From positions 1 to 51,865 of the forward strand of contig DATIYF010000060.1 in the NCBI GenBank assembly GCA_035517775.1: a DNA stretch of 51,865 bases, read 5' to 3'. The translations under genes were made by a program, and so were the position numbers. Each line of letters opens with the position of its first letter. Position 1 is the stretch's first letter. The DNA comes from DATIYF01 sp035517775. GTDB lineage: Bacteria; Acidobacteriota; Terriglobia; Terriglobales; Acidobacteriaceae. Under the pieces are notes generated by a model. That model had not been told where the DNA came from. It ran no database searches and saw only the letters and a program-made list of their open reading frames with translations. This document shows positions 30,992 to 39,809 of the stretch, piece after piece.

Positions 30992-31959
30992 GGGAACCTT
31001 CCATCTCGGTTGTGATCCCCAGCCATCGGCGGCCAGCCCTGGTGCAGCGGTCGGTGCGCTCGGCCCTGGCCCAGACCTTTACCGACCTGGAAGTCATCGT
31101 CGTGCTGGATGACGCCGATGCGGAAAGCGAAGCCCAACTGAGCGCTCTCGACGATCCACGGCTGCGGGTAATTCCAGTGCGCGAGCCGGTCGGGGGATCA
31201 GAGGCCAGAAACATTGGCATCCGCTCAGCCCGCACAGACTGGGTCGCACTGCTCGATGATGACGACGAGTGGTTCCCGCAGAAGCTGGCGAAACAGATTG
31301 TGGTCGCTTACACCTCCCGCCACCAGTATCCGATCGTGGCCAGCGCCGTGATCGCCCGCACCCCCGGCGCCGATCTGCGCTGGCCGCGGAAAATCCCCTA
31401 CGCGCCGCTGAGTGAATATCTCTTCGTGCGTAATTCTTTGTTTCAGGGCGAGGCGCTTCTGCAAACCTCGACCCTTCTGACTAAGCGCGATCTGCTGCTC
31501 CGGGTGCCGTTCACGCGGGGTTTGCGGCGGCATCAGGATTGGGACTGGATTCTGCATGCGGATGAGGTCCCGGGCGTGGGCGTCGAATTCATCAACGAAC
31601 CGCTGGCCATCTGGTACATTGACGATCCTTACAGTCCGCTCAAAACTCAATACCACTGGCGCTATTCGCTGGAGTGGATGCGCGCCAACCGCCGCTTGCT
31701 CACTCCCAAAGCCTATGCCGGTTTGAGCGCCGTCACTCTGAGCGCGCAGGCCTCCTGGCAAAACGACTGGAAGGCGTTTTTTCCGCTGCTGCGCGAAACC
31801 GTGACTGGTGGCAAGCCACGCGCCATGGACCTGTTGCTGTTCTTCGCCATGTGGTTTGTTCCTCGCGGCGTGCGGCGGTCTATCCGTTCCTTCTGGCAGA
31901 AAGAGCCTTCCCGCAATCCGCTCAAGCCCGCCAGAGGCTTCGAGACCCGCTTCGTCTGA
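30988..31959 (+). CDS. Glycosyltransferase family 2
   Basis: The 323-residue GT-A enzyme opens with SVVIPSHRRPALVQRSVRSAL and has the nucleotide-binding Asp-rich motif DDDDEWFP starting at residue 90. The central HQDWDWIL segment matches the catalytic-base region of GT2 enzymes. No membrane helices are evident. The ATG overlaps the GT4 stop as ATGA, so the pair is translationally coupled. Confidence 0.92.
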   Translation: MREPSISVVIPSHRRPALVQRSVRSALAQTFTDLEVIVVLDDADAESEAQLSALDDPRLRVIPVREPVGGSEARNIGIRSARTDWVALLDDDDEWFPQKLAKQIVVAYTSRHQYPIVASAVIARTPGADLRWPRKIPYAPLSEYLFVRNSLFQGEALLQTSTLLTKRDLLLRVPFTRGLRRHQDWDWILHADEVPGVGVEFINEPLAIWYIDDPYSPLKTQYHWRYSLEWMRANRRLLTPKAYAGLSAVTLSAQASWQNDWKAFFPLLRETVTGGKPRAMDLLLFFAMWFVPRGVRRSIRSFWQKEPSRNPLKPARGFETRFV

Positions 31960-31967
31960 TTCGATCC

Positions 31968-32963
31968 ATGAGACTGCTTACCATCGGCCTTCCCGTACAC
32001 AATGCCATGCCTTACCTGCCGGAGGCTGTCTCCAGTCTCTTGCGGCAGACGTACGAGGACTTCGAGCTCTTCGTCATTGACGACGGTTCTACCGATGGCA
32101 GCCTGGGCTATTTGAAGACGGTGCGCGACCGCCGGCTCCGTCTGGTGACCCAGGAGAGCCGCGGTCTGACGGCCACTCTGAACCGCATGCTGGCGGAGAC
32201 TTCCACGCCCTGGCTGGTGCGCCATGACGCCGACGACGTCGCATTTCCTGAGCGGCTGCTGTTGACGGTGAATCATATCCGCCGTTTTCCCCAAGCCGGC
32301 ATGTTCTACTCCTACGCCCGCCACTACTATCAGGGAAGGACCTTTGGAAATTTCCGCAGCACCACCGCTGGCCCGGAGCAATTGCGTACTCTCACGCAGC
32401 AGGGCTATCTCCTGGCCATCTGCCATCCCACGGTGACGTTGAATGTGGCTAAGGCCGTGGCGCTGGGCGGGTACCGCTTCGATCTTCACGTGGAAGACAT
32501 TGACCTCTGGTGGAGGATGGCGCTGGCCCACGAAATCCACCTGGTCCCGGCTTTTACGGTCGCCTTCCGGCAGAATGCCGGCAGCGTTTCCACCAATAAT
32601 TTCGAGCGGCAGTGCACGAACACGATTTTCATTCAGTATCTGCTGCTATCGCACTTGTGGGGCCTGCAGCCTCTGCCGTACTCCGCTGTCTACGAACATT
32701 TGCGGCTGCTGCTCGACCATCGGCGAATGCATTTTCGTCAACATGCCCGCCTGGCCAATATTTGCCTTGGGCAGCAGCGGCATTTGCATGCAGTAGCCCA
32801 CGCCTCGGCGGCGCTGCTGGCTTCTCCGGAGCATGTTGCTCGCCGTGTGCTGCATGAATTTAGCCCCAAGGCGCCGGTCACTAACGGCGAGGATCCGAAA
32901 CGTTTTCTCGAGCAGACGGCACTCTTATGGCCCGGAGCGGCCGTGGAGTGTGGCGTCAGTTAG
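31968..32963 (+). CDS. Glycosyltransferase family 2
   Basis: The 331-residue GT-A enzyme starts MRLLTIGLPVHNAMPYLPEAV. IDDGSTDGS at 37-45 and RHDADDV with Asp87/Asp89 give the donor and metal site, and HVEDIDLWWRM matches the ED catalytic-base region. The ATG at 31968 was chosen because family homology begins there, 8 bases after the previous stop. It is distinct in sequence from the preceding GT2 gene, so probably adds a different sugar. Confidence 0.92.
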   Translation: MRLLTIGLPVHNAMPYLPEAVSSLLRQTYEDFELFVIDDGSTDGSLGYLKTVRDRRLRLVTQESRGLTATLNRMLAETSTPWLVRHDADDVAFPERLLLTVNHIRRFPQAGMFYSYARHYYQGRTFGNFRSTTAGPEQLRTLTQQGYLLAICHPTVTLNVAKAVALGGYRFDLHVEDIDLWWRMALAHEIHLVPAFTVAFRQNAGSVSTNNFERQCTNTIFIQYLLLSHLWGLQPLPYSAVYEHLRLLLDHRRMHFRQHARLANICLGQQRHLHAVAHASAALLASPEHVARRVLHEFSPKAPVTNGEDPKRFLEQTALLWPGAAVECGVS

Positions 32964-32968
32964 CTGCC

Positions 32969-34105
32969 ATGCCGAAGATTGAAAGCTTGAACAATCCATC
33001 GCTGCTCGCGGCTGAGCTGCCGGTCCCGCGATTGCCTGACCGGTCATCGCCAGCTTTTTACTCAGCGCTGTCTGCCGCTTTGCAGAAGCGGCAAATCCGT
33101 CACATGCCGTTTCACCCCGGCGGGCACCCGCCGGATGATCTTCAGTTGGCTATTCATCCGGCAGATGTGCCGCGGTTGGGCCCTGCCTTCGCCGAGTTGC
33201 GGCAGGATGGTTATCGAGCGGTGCAGACGGTAAAACTGGGCGATGGCCATTTCCGCCTGGTCTTCGCCCGGCAGCGGAACTCGGAACTCGAAAGCGCGGC
33301 GCTGGACCTTCGGTTCCACGGCGCCAAGCAAATCGCGGCCCGGCCAGGTCGCCGCAAACCCTTCCGCGATGCCACCAGCGGAAACAGTACGTTTATTGTT
33401 TTTCTTGGCCCTGATGGGGTGGGCAAAACAACGCTTCTGCGCCAGATTTCCGCAGACCTGGCTCCCTTATTTGCTTTTCAGGAAATTTACCGCTGGCGTC
33501 CCGGTTGGATAGCCCCCACCCATCATCCGGCGTGTTTGCCTCACTCCAAACCCATGCGCGGTTTTCGCGGATCAATCACTTACCTGCTCTTTTCGGCAGC
33601 GGATTTCTTTGGCGGCTACCTCTTCGAAATCAGGCGCCGCATGTGCGCCCCGGCCCTGGTCATCTTCGACCGTTACTACCACGATCTTCTGATTGATCCG
33701 AAGCGCTATCGCTACAACGGCCCGATGTGGCCAGCCAGAATTCTGGGAAAGCTGATTCCGCCTCGTAATGTTTTCTTTTTCGTCCTTGATGCGGAGGAGA
33801 ACGCGATCTTTGCCCGCAAGCAGCAACTGTCCCTGGAGGAAATCAAGCGCCAGCGCGCTGCCTACCGCGGCTTTGCCCGGACTAAACGCAATTCCGTTGT
33901 CATCGAAACCGATCAGCCTATTTCCCGCTGCCGAGAGCAGGCGCTGGAGGCAGTGCTGCAACACTTGGCCGAGAGAAACCAGCGGTTGACAGCGCGCTGG
34001 TTTGGCTGGCCGCCCCAGGATCAGCCGGACCCGGAGGCCACGGCTTCCGCCCGCGAGACCGCGCAGAGCGGCGACCGCAATCCGGCTCTGGATCCCGCTG
34101 TTTAG
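32969..34105 (+). CDS. Nucleotidyltransferase-like domain fused to thymidylate-kinase-like P-loop domain
   Basis: The 378-residue protein has two parts. Residues about 20-130 contain an ALQKRQIRHMPF...DDLQLAIHPADVPRL pattern resembling the NTase-fold proteins with DLDLLVHP motifs, here partly degenerate. Residues about 140-345 form a dTMP-kinase-like domain with P-loop GPDGVGKTT (147-155) and FDRYYHD, the DRx-type motif of that family. It has no role in dTMP synthesis that can be inferred; similar fusions appear in polysaccharide clusters, where they may phosphorylate or activate an intermediate. The start may be ATG 32969 or ATG 32927, which overlaps the preceding gene. The last 45 residues are low-complexity. 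Confidence 0.72.
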   Translation: MPKIESLNNPSLLAAELPVPRLPDRSSPAFYSALSAALQKRQIRHMPFHPGGHPPDDLQLAIHPADVPRLGPAFAELRQDGYRAVQTVKLGDGHFRLVFARQRNSELESAALDLRFHGAKQIAARPGRRKPFRDATSGNSTFIVFLGPDGVGKTTLLRQISADLAPLFAFQEIYRWRPGWIAPTHHPACLPHSKPMRGFRGSITYLLFSAADFFGGYLFEIRRRMCAPALVIFDRYYHDLLIDPKRYRYNGPMWPARILGKLIPPRNVFFFVLDAEENAIFARKQQLSLEEIKRQRAAYRGFARTKRNSVVIETDQPISRCREQALEAVLQHLAERNQRLTARWFGWPPQDQPDPEATASARETAQSGDRNPALDPAV

Positions 34106-34169
34106 AGCGCACTCCCAATCACGTAACCGATCCGATTTCTCCGCAACAGGTGCAGTCGAGGGCCCTCTC

Positions 34170-34943
34170 ATGCCAGTCCCGGAATTCCGTCTTTTAGGCG
34201 TCAATCTTCAAGCTTTCACCATGAGCCAGATCAACTCGGCCATCGCTGAGGCGATTAGCGGGGGCGAAAAAATCGTAGTCGCGAACCACAACTTGCACAG
34301 CGTGTATCTCTACCATCGCGATGCCAGGATGCGCGCCTTTTACCGCCAGGCGCGCCATGTGCATATAGACGGCATGCCGCTGGTGCTCTTGGGTCAGGTC
34401 ACCGGCGCTCCGGTCCAGCGCGAGCATCGAATCACCTACGCGGATTGGATTGATCCTCTGATGGCCCTCGCCCGTGATCATGGCTGGCGTGTCTTTTACC
34501 TCGGGTCTCGGCCTGGAGTCGGCGAGCAGGCGGCAAGAAAGTTGCGCCGCCAATACCCCGGGCTGGTGCTGGAAACGGCCCAGGGCTATTTCGACGCGAC
34601 GCCAGGCAGCCGGGAAGATTCTGCGGTGCTCGAAAAGATCAATGCCTTCCAGCCCGAGATCCTGATCATGGGGATGGGCATGCCTCGCCAGGAGCACTGG
34701 GTGCTCGAACATCGCCCGCAACTTTCTGCCAACGTTATTCTCAACGCCGGCGCGGCCATGGATTACGTTGCCGGAGCGGTGCCCACGCCGCCGCGCTGGG
34801 CCGGGCGCTGCGGTCTGGAGTGGCTGTTCCGCATGATGGCGGAACCCCAACGCTTGTGGAAGCGGTATCTGCTGGAGCCGTGGTTCCTTCTGCCGCTGCT
34901 TGTGCGTGAACTCGCCCGGGTTCCCAGGTTCACCCGGCAATAG
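34170..34943 (+). CDS. WecG/TagA/CpsF-family glycosyltransferase (GT26)
   Basis: The 257-residue enzyme has the family signatures VVANHNLHSVYLYHRD, HIDGMPLVLLG, RITYADWIDPLM and MGMGMPRQEHWV. GT26 enzymes usually transfer a ManNAc-type or related sugar to a lipid-linked acceptor. ATG 34170 was chosen because homology starts at FRLLGVNLQAF; the upstream in-frame sequence overlaps the preceding gene and is not conserved in character. Confidence 0.93.
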   Translation: MPVPEFRLLGVNLQAFTMSQINSAIAEAISGGEKIVVANHNLHSVYLYHRDARMRAFYRQARHVHIDGMPLVLLGQVTGAPVQREHRITYADWIDPLMALARDHGWRVFYLGSRPGVGEQAARKLRRQYPGLVLETAQGYFDATPGSREDSAVLEKINAFQPEILIMGMGMPRQEHWVLEHRPQLSANVILNAGAAMDYVAGAVPTPPRWAGRCGLEWLFRMMAEPQRLWKRYLLEPWFLLPLLVRELARVPRFTRQ

Positions 34944-34963
34944 GAGCTGGTCTGGAAAATCCC

Positions 34964-37288
34964 ATGAATTACTTGATCGGAAGAAAACTCGCCCCCCGGA
35001 CCGCGATAGGAATTGTCATGGCGCTGACCGCCATCTCTGCCGCGGCGGCAGTGAAACCGAATGTCTATTACATGACGCCAAATTCCGGATCGAGCAACGG
35101 TGGCACGTTCGTGACCATTCGCGGCGCCAATTTTGTCAGCGGCGTCACGGTGACCATCGGCGGTCAGCCCCTCGGCAACCTGGCGCTGGTCAACAGCAGC
35201 ACCATCACCGGAAACGCGCCGGCCCACGCCGCCGGCGGCGCCGATGTTTTTGTGACCAACCCGGGCGGGCTGCAAGGCGTGCTCCGTTCCACTCTCTACA
35301 ACCAGGGCTTTGAAAGAGGCGGTACGCTGTGGAGCTTTTCGGGGAGCGGATCTGCCACGATCGTGAAGAACGTTCTCAACGCTCATGACGGCATGTACTA
35401 TGCGGAGCTCACCTCGCCAAACGCCGGCAGCCACCCTCTCTATTATGTGGCCGATTCAAGTGGGAATCCCATGTACTTCCCCGTAAAAGCAGGAGACACG
35501 CTCACCTACGGCGGCTGGGCTTACCGTGTGAGCGGAGATGGCCGCGCCCGCTGGGCCATCGAACTGACGGATTCCAACAAGTCGCACCCCCAATATCTCG
35601 CCGCTCCGCCTGCTGATGTCGAGGTGCCTCTTTGGAGCCTGCAGCAGCGCACCTACACCGTGCCCAGCGGTATCGCCTATGTTCGCCTTTATGCTGAAAT
35701 CGTGAATAACACCACGGCCGCGGTGGCGCGTTTTGATGACGCGTTCCTGCAGCGCAGTTCCGGCGGCACCTATGGCTATACCTACATCTCTCCGCCATTC
35801 GTAAACTCAGTCGCACCCGATTGGGGCACGCCGGCTGGGGGAACCACGCGGACGGTTTACGGCACCGGCTTCGACAGCGGCGCTACGGTGAAGGTCGGCG
35901 GAGTTTCTGCAAGCAACGTGGTGGTCAACAGCGACAATGCCATTACCTTCTTCGTGCCGCCGCATTCCGCCGCCGCCCTCCCCGTGCAGGTGACCGACAG
36001 CGACGGCGACAGCAGCACTCTGGCGAACGGTTACACATACAAGGCTGCGCCCTCTCCTCCAGTCGGGCTCAGCAACGTTCGGCACATTATTTTCACTTTT
36101 CAGGAGAACCGCTCTTTCGATCAGTATTTCGGAATGATGAACCAGTACCGCTCGATGAACGGCATGAACGACAATGCGGTGGATGGTTTGAACCTGAATA
36201 CGCAGCTGCTGGATATCGCCGGGCAGCCCGTCTCGCCTTTTCATCTTCAAACCGAATGCGAGGAGAACACACAGCCCAGCTGGAATGCCAGCCACACCGA
36301 TTACGACAATGGCAAGATGGACAATTTCCTGAAAACGGGAAATGAATTTCCCCAGCCCTCGACCATAGACCCCAACGGTACCCGCGCCCTCGGCTACTAT
36401 GACTGGACTGACCTGCCCTACTACTACGCGCTGGCTTTTCAGTTCGCGACCAGCGACCGTTACTTCAGCTCGGCGCTCGGCCCTACCGGCACCAACCGCG
36501 CCTATACTTTTGCCGCCACGTCCCTGGGTTTCGTCAGCACTCCCCAGCCGCCGAACAATGGCTACTTCAGCAACCTGACTATCTTCGACCTGCTTGATCA
36601 GGCGGGAATCTCGTGGCGTTACTATTACCAGCAGTCGTCTCCCAGCTGGATTACGATCTGGTCGGTTTACTCTACTGACAGCAATAAGGTGGTGCCCATC
36701 GCGCAGTATTACACCGACCTGCAGGATGAGAGCACCTTCCCCCAAGTGGCTTTCATTGAGGAAACCGGAGCAAAAGACGAACATCCCAAGCCCAACCCGG
36801 GCACGAACGGTCTTCCCGAAAATATTCAGGAGGGCGCCAGCCTGATGTCGAAGATCATCGGCGCGCTGATGAGCAGTCCGACGTGGCAATCATCAATTTT
36901 CATCATGAGCTACGACGAGGGTGGAGGGATGTACGATCATGTCGCTCCGCCCAACATGCCTGCGCCCGACGGCTACACACCGTATCTGGCAGCCACCGAT
37001 CAGCCCGGTCTTTTCAACCAGCCCGGCTTCCGCGTGCCCCTGATCGTCGTGTCTCCGTGGACCATTCCGCATTTCGTCTCCCATGTTGCGCGCGATCATA
37101 CGTCTATCCTGAAGCTGATCGAGACCCGATTCAGTCTGCCGCCGCTCACCGCCCGCGACGACGCGGCCGACAACATGATGGAATTTTTCAACTTCCAGTC
37201 TCCCGCGTGGATGACGCCGCCCGCGCTGCCGGTGCAACCGACCAACGGCGACTGTGACTTGAATCTTGAAAAAGCCCCTGGCCAGTAA
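34964..37288 (+). CDS. Secreted phospholipase C-type phosphoesterase with two IPT/TIG domains and a CBM-like domain
   Basis: The 774-residue protein has a signal peptide (about 1-29), an IPT/TIG domain (about 32-108), a CBM-like beta-sandwich (about 112-265, starting near GFERGGTLWSFSGSG), a second IPT/TIG (about 278-362) and a phosphoesterase domain (about 373-745). Catalytic signatures are FQENRSFDQYFG with Glu381/Asn382, DEGGGMYDH at 651-659 and ARDHTSI with Asp711/His712. This family includes phospholipase C and acid phosphatase AcpA enzymes. Being in a polysaccharide locus and carrying sugar-binding-like modules, it may act on phosphorylated glycans or surface lipids; this is inferred. 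Confidence 0.87.
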   Translation: MNYLIGRKLAPRTAIGIVMALTAISAAAAVKPNVYYMTPNSGSSNGGTFVTIRGANFVSGVTVTIGGQPLGNLALVNSSTITGNAPAHAAGGADVFVTNPGGLQGVLRSTLYNQGFERGGTLWSFSGSGSATIVKNVLNAHDGMYYAELTSPNAGSHPLYYVADSSGNPMYFPVKAGDTLTYGGWAYRVSGDGRARWAIELTDSNKSHPQYLAAPPADVEVPLWSLQQRTYTVPSGIAYVRLYAEIVNNTTAAVARFDDAFLQRSSGGTYGYTYISPPFVNSVAPDWGTPAGGTTRTVYGTGFDSGATVKVGGVSASNVVVNSDNAITFFVPPHSAAALPVQVTDSDGDSSTLANGYTYKAAPSPPVGLSNVRHIIFTFQENRSFDQYFGMMNQYRSMNGMNDNAVDGLNLNTQLLDIAGQPVSPFHLQTECEENTQPSWNASHTDYDNGKMDNFLKTGNEFPQPSTIDPNGTRALGYYDWTDLPYYYALAFQFATSDRYFSSALGPTGTNRAYTFAATSLGFVSTPQPPNNGYFSNLTIFDLLDQAGISWRYYYQQSSPSWITIWSVYSTDSNKVVPIAQYYTDLQDESTFPQVAFIEETGAKDEHPKPNPGTNGLPENIQEGASLMSKIIGALMSSPTWQSSIFIMSYDEGGGMYDHVAPPNMPAPDGYTPYLAATDQPGLFNQPGFRVPLIVVSPWTIPHFVSHVARDHTSILKLIETRFSLPPLTARDDAADNMMEFFNFQSPAWMTPPALPVQPTNGDCDLNLEKAPGQ

Positions 37289-37302
37289 GGAAGTTCGAGT
37301 CC

Positions 37303-38427
37303 ATGTTTCTGCAAGCTGATCTAACTCGAAGAAGTCTGCTGAAAAGCCTGGGCGGCATTTCCGCCGCGGCTGCTTTCATTCCTTCGATCGCGAAGCCTCT
37401 GGCATGGGGCCTGGCGCCGCAGGCGGGCGCGGCCGGCGCTCCCTCCCTGGGAGAAGATGCTGCGCAGAAGGGAATTCTCTACGGGTCTTCCATCAGCAAG
37501 AAGCACCTGGCCGATGATCCCGCCTACGCCAACCTGATCGCCCAGCAATGCAAAATCGTAGTGCCCGAAAGCGAGATGAAGTGGAAGGCGTTGCGGCCCG
37601 CTCCCGATAAGTTCAATTTTCAAACAGCGGATTGGATGGTGCACTGGGCTGAGTCGCACGATCTGAAAGTTCGCGGCACCGCCCTGGTCTGGCATGAGGC
37701 CCTGCCCGACTGGTTTTCCGGCTATGCGAACCAGGGTAATGCCCGCGACCTGCTCACCAATCACCTACAAACGGTGATGCAGCATTACGCTGGGAAAATT
37801 CAATCCTGGGACGTGGTCAACGAAGGTTTGACGGGCAGCGGCCTGCGCGAGACGCCCTGGCTGCGCCTGATCGGCCCTGATTACATTGATCTCGCGTTTC
37901 ACACCGCGGCCGAAGCCGACCCTGCCGCCATCCGCGTTTATAACGACACCAACATGGAGTTCGAGCAGAACGATGCCAAACGGGCGCAGGTGCTGAAGCT
38001 GCTGAAGAGCATGCTCTCGAACAACGTTCCAGTCCAGGCCCTGGGTGTCGAATCGCACCTGCGCTGGGATATGGGCGGTTTCAATCCCGGCAAGTTCCGC
38101 AAATTTCTCAAGCAGGTGGCAGACCTGGGCCTGCAGATCTATATCACCGAGATTGACGTCCGCGAGCGCGAGAGCGATAGCGATATCGACCAGCGCGATA
38201 AGGACATCGCCGACTATTACTACACGTATCTTTCTACCGTGCTGGAGGAGCCGGCGGTTCGCATGGTGATTTCCTGGGGATTGACTGACCGCTATAGCTG
38301 GCTTTCGGGCTTCGCTCCCCGCAGCGACCGCCAGGCGGTGCGGCCGCTGCCCTTCGATCAGAACCTGCTGCCCAAAGCCTCGTTCAATGCCATAGCCCGG
38401 GCCTTTGAAGCCGCCCCAAGCCGCTGA
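37303..38427 (+). CDS. Tat-exported endo-1,4-beta-xylanase-like glycoside hydrolase (GH10)
   Basis: The 374-residue protein carries a twin-arginine signal (TRRSLLKSLGGISAAAAF). The GH10 barrel has the acid/base Glu174 in WDVVNEG and nucleophile Glu283 in IYITEIDV, with ESEMKWKALRP and VWHEALPDW as further family features. GH10 enzymes cut beta-1,4-xylan and related polymers. In this locus it may trim or release the exported polysaccharide rather than degrade plant matter; that is inferred. The final part of the family barrel appears complete. It is 14 bases after the phosphoesterase gene, so the two are probably co-expressed. Confidence 0.93.
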   Translation: MFLQADLTRRSLLKSLGGISAAAAFIPSIAKPLAWGLAPQAGAAGAPSLGEDAAQKGILYGSSISKKHLADDPAYANLIAQQCKIVVPESEMKWKALRPAPDKFNFQTADWMVHWAESHDLKVRGTALVWHEALPDWFSGYANQGNARDLLTNHLQTVMQHYAGKIQSWDVVNEGLTGSGLRETPWLRLIGPDYIDLAFHTAAEADPAAIRVYNDTNMEFEQNDAKRAQVLKLLKSMLSNNVPVQALGVESHLRWDMGGFNPGKFRKFLKQVADLGLQIYITEIDVRERESDSDIDQRDKDIADYYYTYLSTVLEEPAVRMVISWGLTDRYSWLSGFAPRSDRQAVRPLPFDQNLLPKASFNAIARAFEAAPSR

Positions 38428-38504
38428 TTGCTACAACTGTAAAAAGTGAGCCCGCCGGACAACGGAATCCCGCTTCTATTCATCCATCAGGCACTCGCCC
38501 AATC

Positions 38505-39809
38505 ATGAGCGCAAACAAAAACGACGCGAACTTTGAGCCGAATGACGCCGATGGGCCCGGAAAGGCTGGCCGCCAGGAAGTTCGGCTCTGCCGCGAACAA
38601 CGTGGCTATCGCGCCCGCTCGCCTCTGAGCCGGTTGACCGCCGGGCCTCGCTGGTGGTTGGCGCTGCGCATAAGCTTGCTCCGCTGGGCGCTATTTCGGC
38701 GCGTGGTGCTGGCATTCTCAAACGATTCGGAGCCCGCACGGGTGCAGACTCCCATTCCAGGCGGTCTTGGGAGAAGGTTCCGCCAGTGGCGTGATGATGC
38801 CATGTTTTTTTGCGCCGCGGTCGAAGAAGCCGGCGGTTGGGAGCCTTTTCGCCGTGAATTCGCGCAGCGCATTCCCGCCCTCTGCTATCACCATGTGGGC
38901 GCCAGCGTCAAAGGCAGCTGGCGCTTGCTTACGATTTCTCCCCAGGTATTGCAAAAACAAATGCGGTGGCTGGCGGAGCGCGGCTACACCGGAATCTCGG
39001 CCTCACAATGGCTTGCCTGGCTGGAGGCCGGTGCACCCTTGCCCGAGAAGCCCGTCCTTTTGACTTTTGACGACGCGTACTCTGAGCTCCTCAAGACCGC
39101 GATGCCGGTGCTTCGGAGGCACGGCTTCCATGCCAGTCTATTTGTGGTTTCCCAACACCTGGGCGGCGTCAGCACCTGGGATGCGGCGCTGGGCTATCCC
39201 AGTCTGCCTCTGATGAGCGCAGCACAGGTCTTGCAGGCACAAAGCTTCGGAATCGAGGTCGGTTCGCACACGCGCAGCCATCCTGATCTGCGCAAACTCT
39301 CCACAGCCAGCCTCAGACAAGAACTGGAGCTTTCGCGCGACGAGCTGAGCAGGCTGGCCGGCAGGCCGGTGCGCACCGTGGCTTACCCCTTCGGTTGTGA
39401 AAGCGCATCGGTTCGAGCCTGTGCCGCGGAGTTTTACGACCTGGCATTCAGCTGCAAGGCCGGTCTGAACGGATGGGGAAGCGACCGGCACCAGTTGCGC
39501 CGCATGTTTGTACACCCGAGCCGCTTCAACTTCGCCTTACAGGTGAAATATGGCGTGGACCTGCACGCCCTGTGGCGCTTTATTCCGGAGCGCGCGCATC
39601 GTCTGTGGCGGCAACTGGCGCTGCGCTTTGGTTTCCGCCGTGGCCATGCCGCAGCTTCGGGCGCAAGACGCGCCACGAAGGTGTGGATCATGACACGCCC
39701 TTCGCGCCGCAAGGCGGCCGGTGCACTCACTTCTTCAGGTGCTGCGGAAGGAGACTTCGTTAGAGCTTCGTTGCTGCCCGGCAGCGACGAAATCCAACCA
39801 CGGGGTTGA
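38505..39809 (+). CDS. Polysaccharide deacetylase (NodB homology, CE4)
   Basis: The 434-residue protein has a basic, low-complexity N-terminus (1-115) and a NodB domain (about 125-345). Metal-site motifs are TFDDAY (187-192, Asp189/Asp190) and SHTRSHPDL (His255, His259), and the segment LCYHHVGA (about 130) is typical of extracellular CE4 enzymes. No clear signal peptide is seen, so export is unclear. The C-terminal 70 residues are Arg/Ala-rich. It likely removes N-acetyl groups from the polymer or its intermediates. Its stop overlaps the next start (TTGA). Confidence 0.88.
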   Translation: MSANKNDANFEPNDADGPGKAGRQEVRLCREQRGYRARSPLSRLTAGPRWWLALRISLLRWALFRRVVLAFSNDSEPARVQTPIPGGLGRRFRQWRDDAMFFCAAVEEAGGWEPFRREFAQRIPALCYHHVGASVKGSWRLLTISPQVLQKQMRWLAERGYTGISASQWLAWLEAGAPLPEKPVLLTFDDAYSELLKTAMPVLRRHGFHASLFVVSQHLGGVSTWDAALGYPSLPLMSAAQVLQAQSFGIEVGSHTRSHPDLRKLSTASLRQELELSRDELSRLAGRPVRTVAYPFGCESASVRACAAEFYDLAFSCKAGLNGWGSDRHQLRRMFVHPSRFNFALQVKYGVDLHALWRFIPERAHRLWRQLALRFGFRRGHAAASGARRATKVWIMTRPSRRKAAGALTSSGAAEGDFVRASLLPGSDEIQPRG

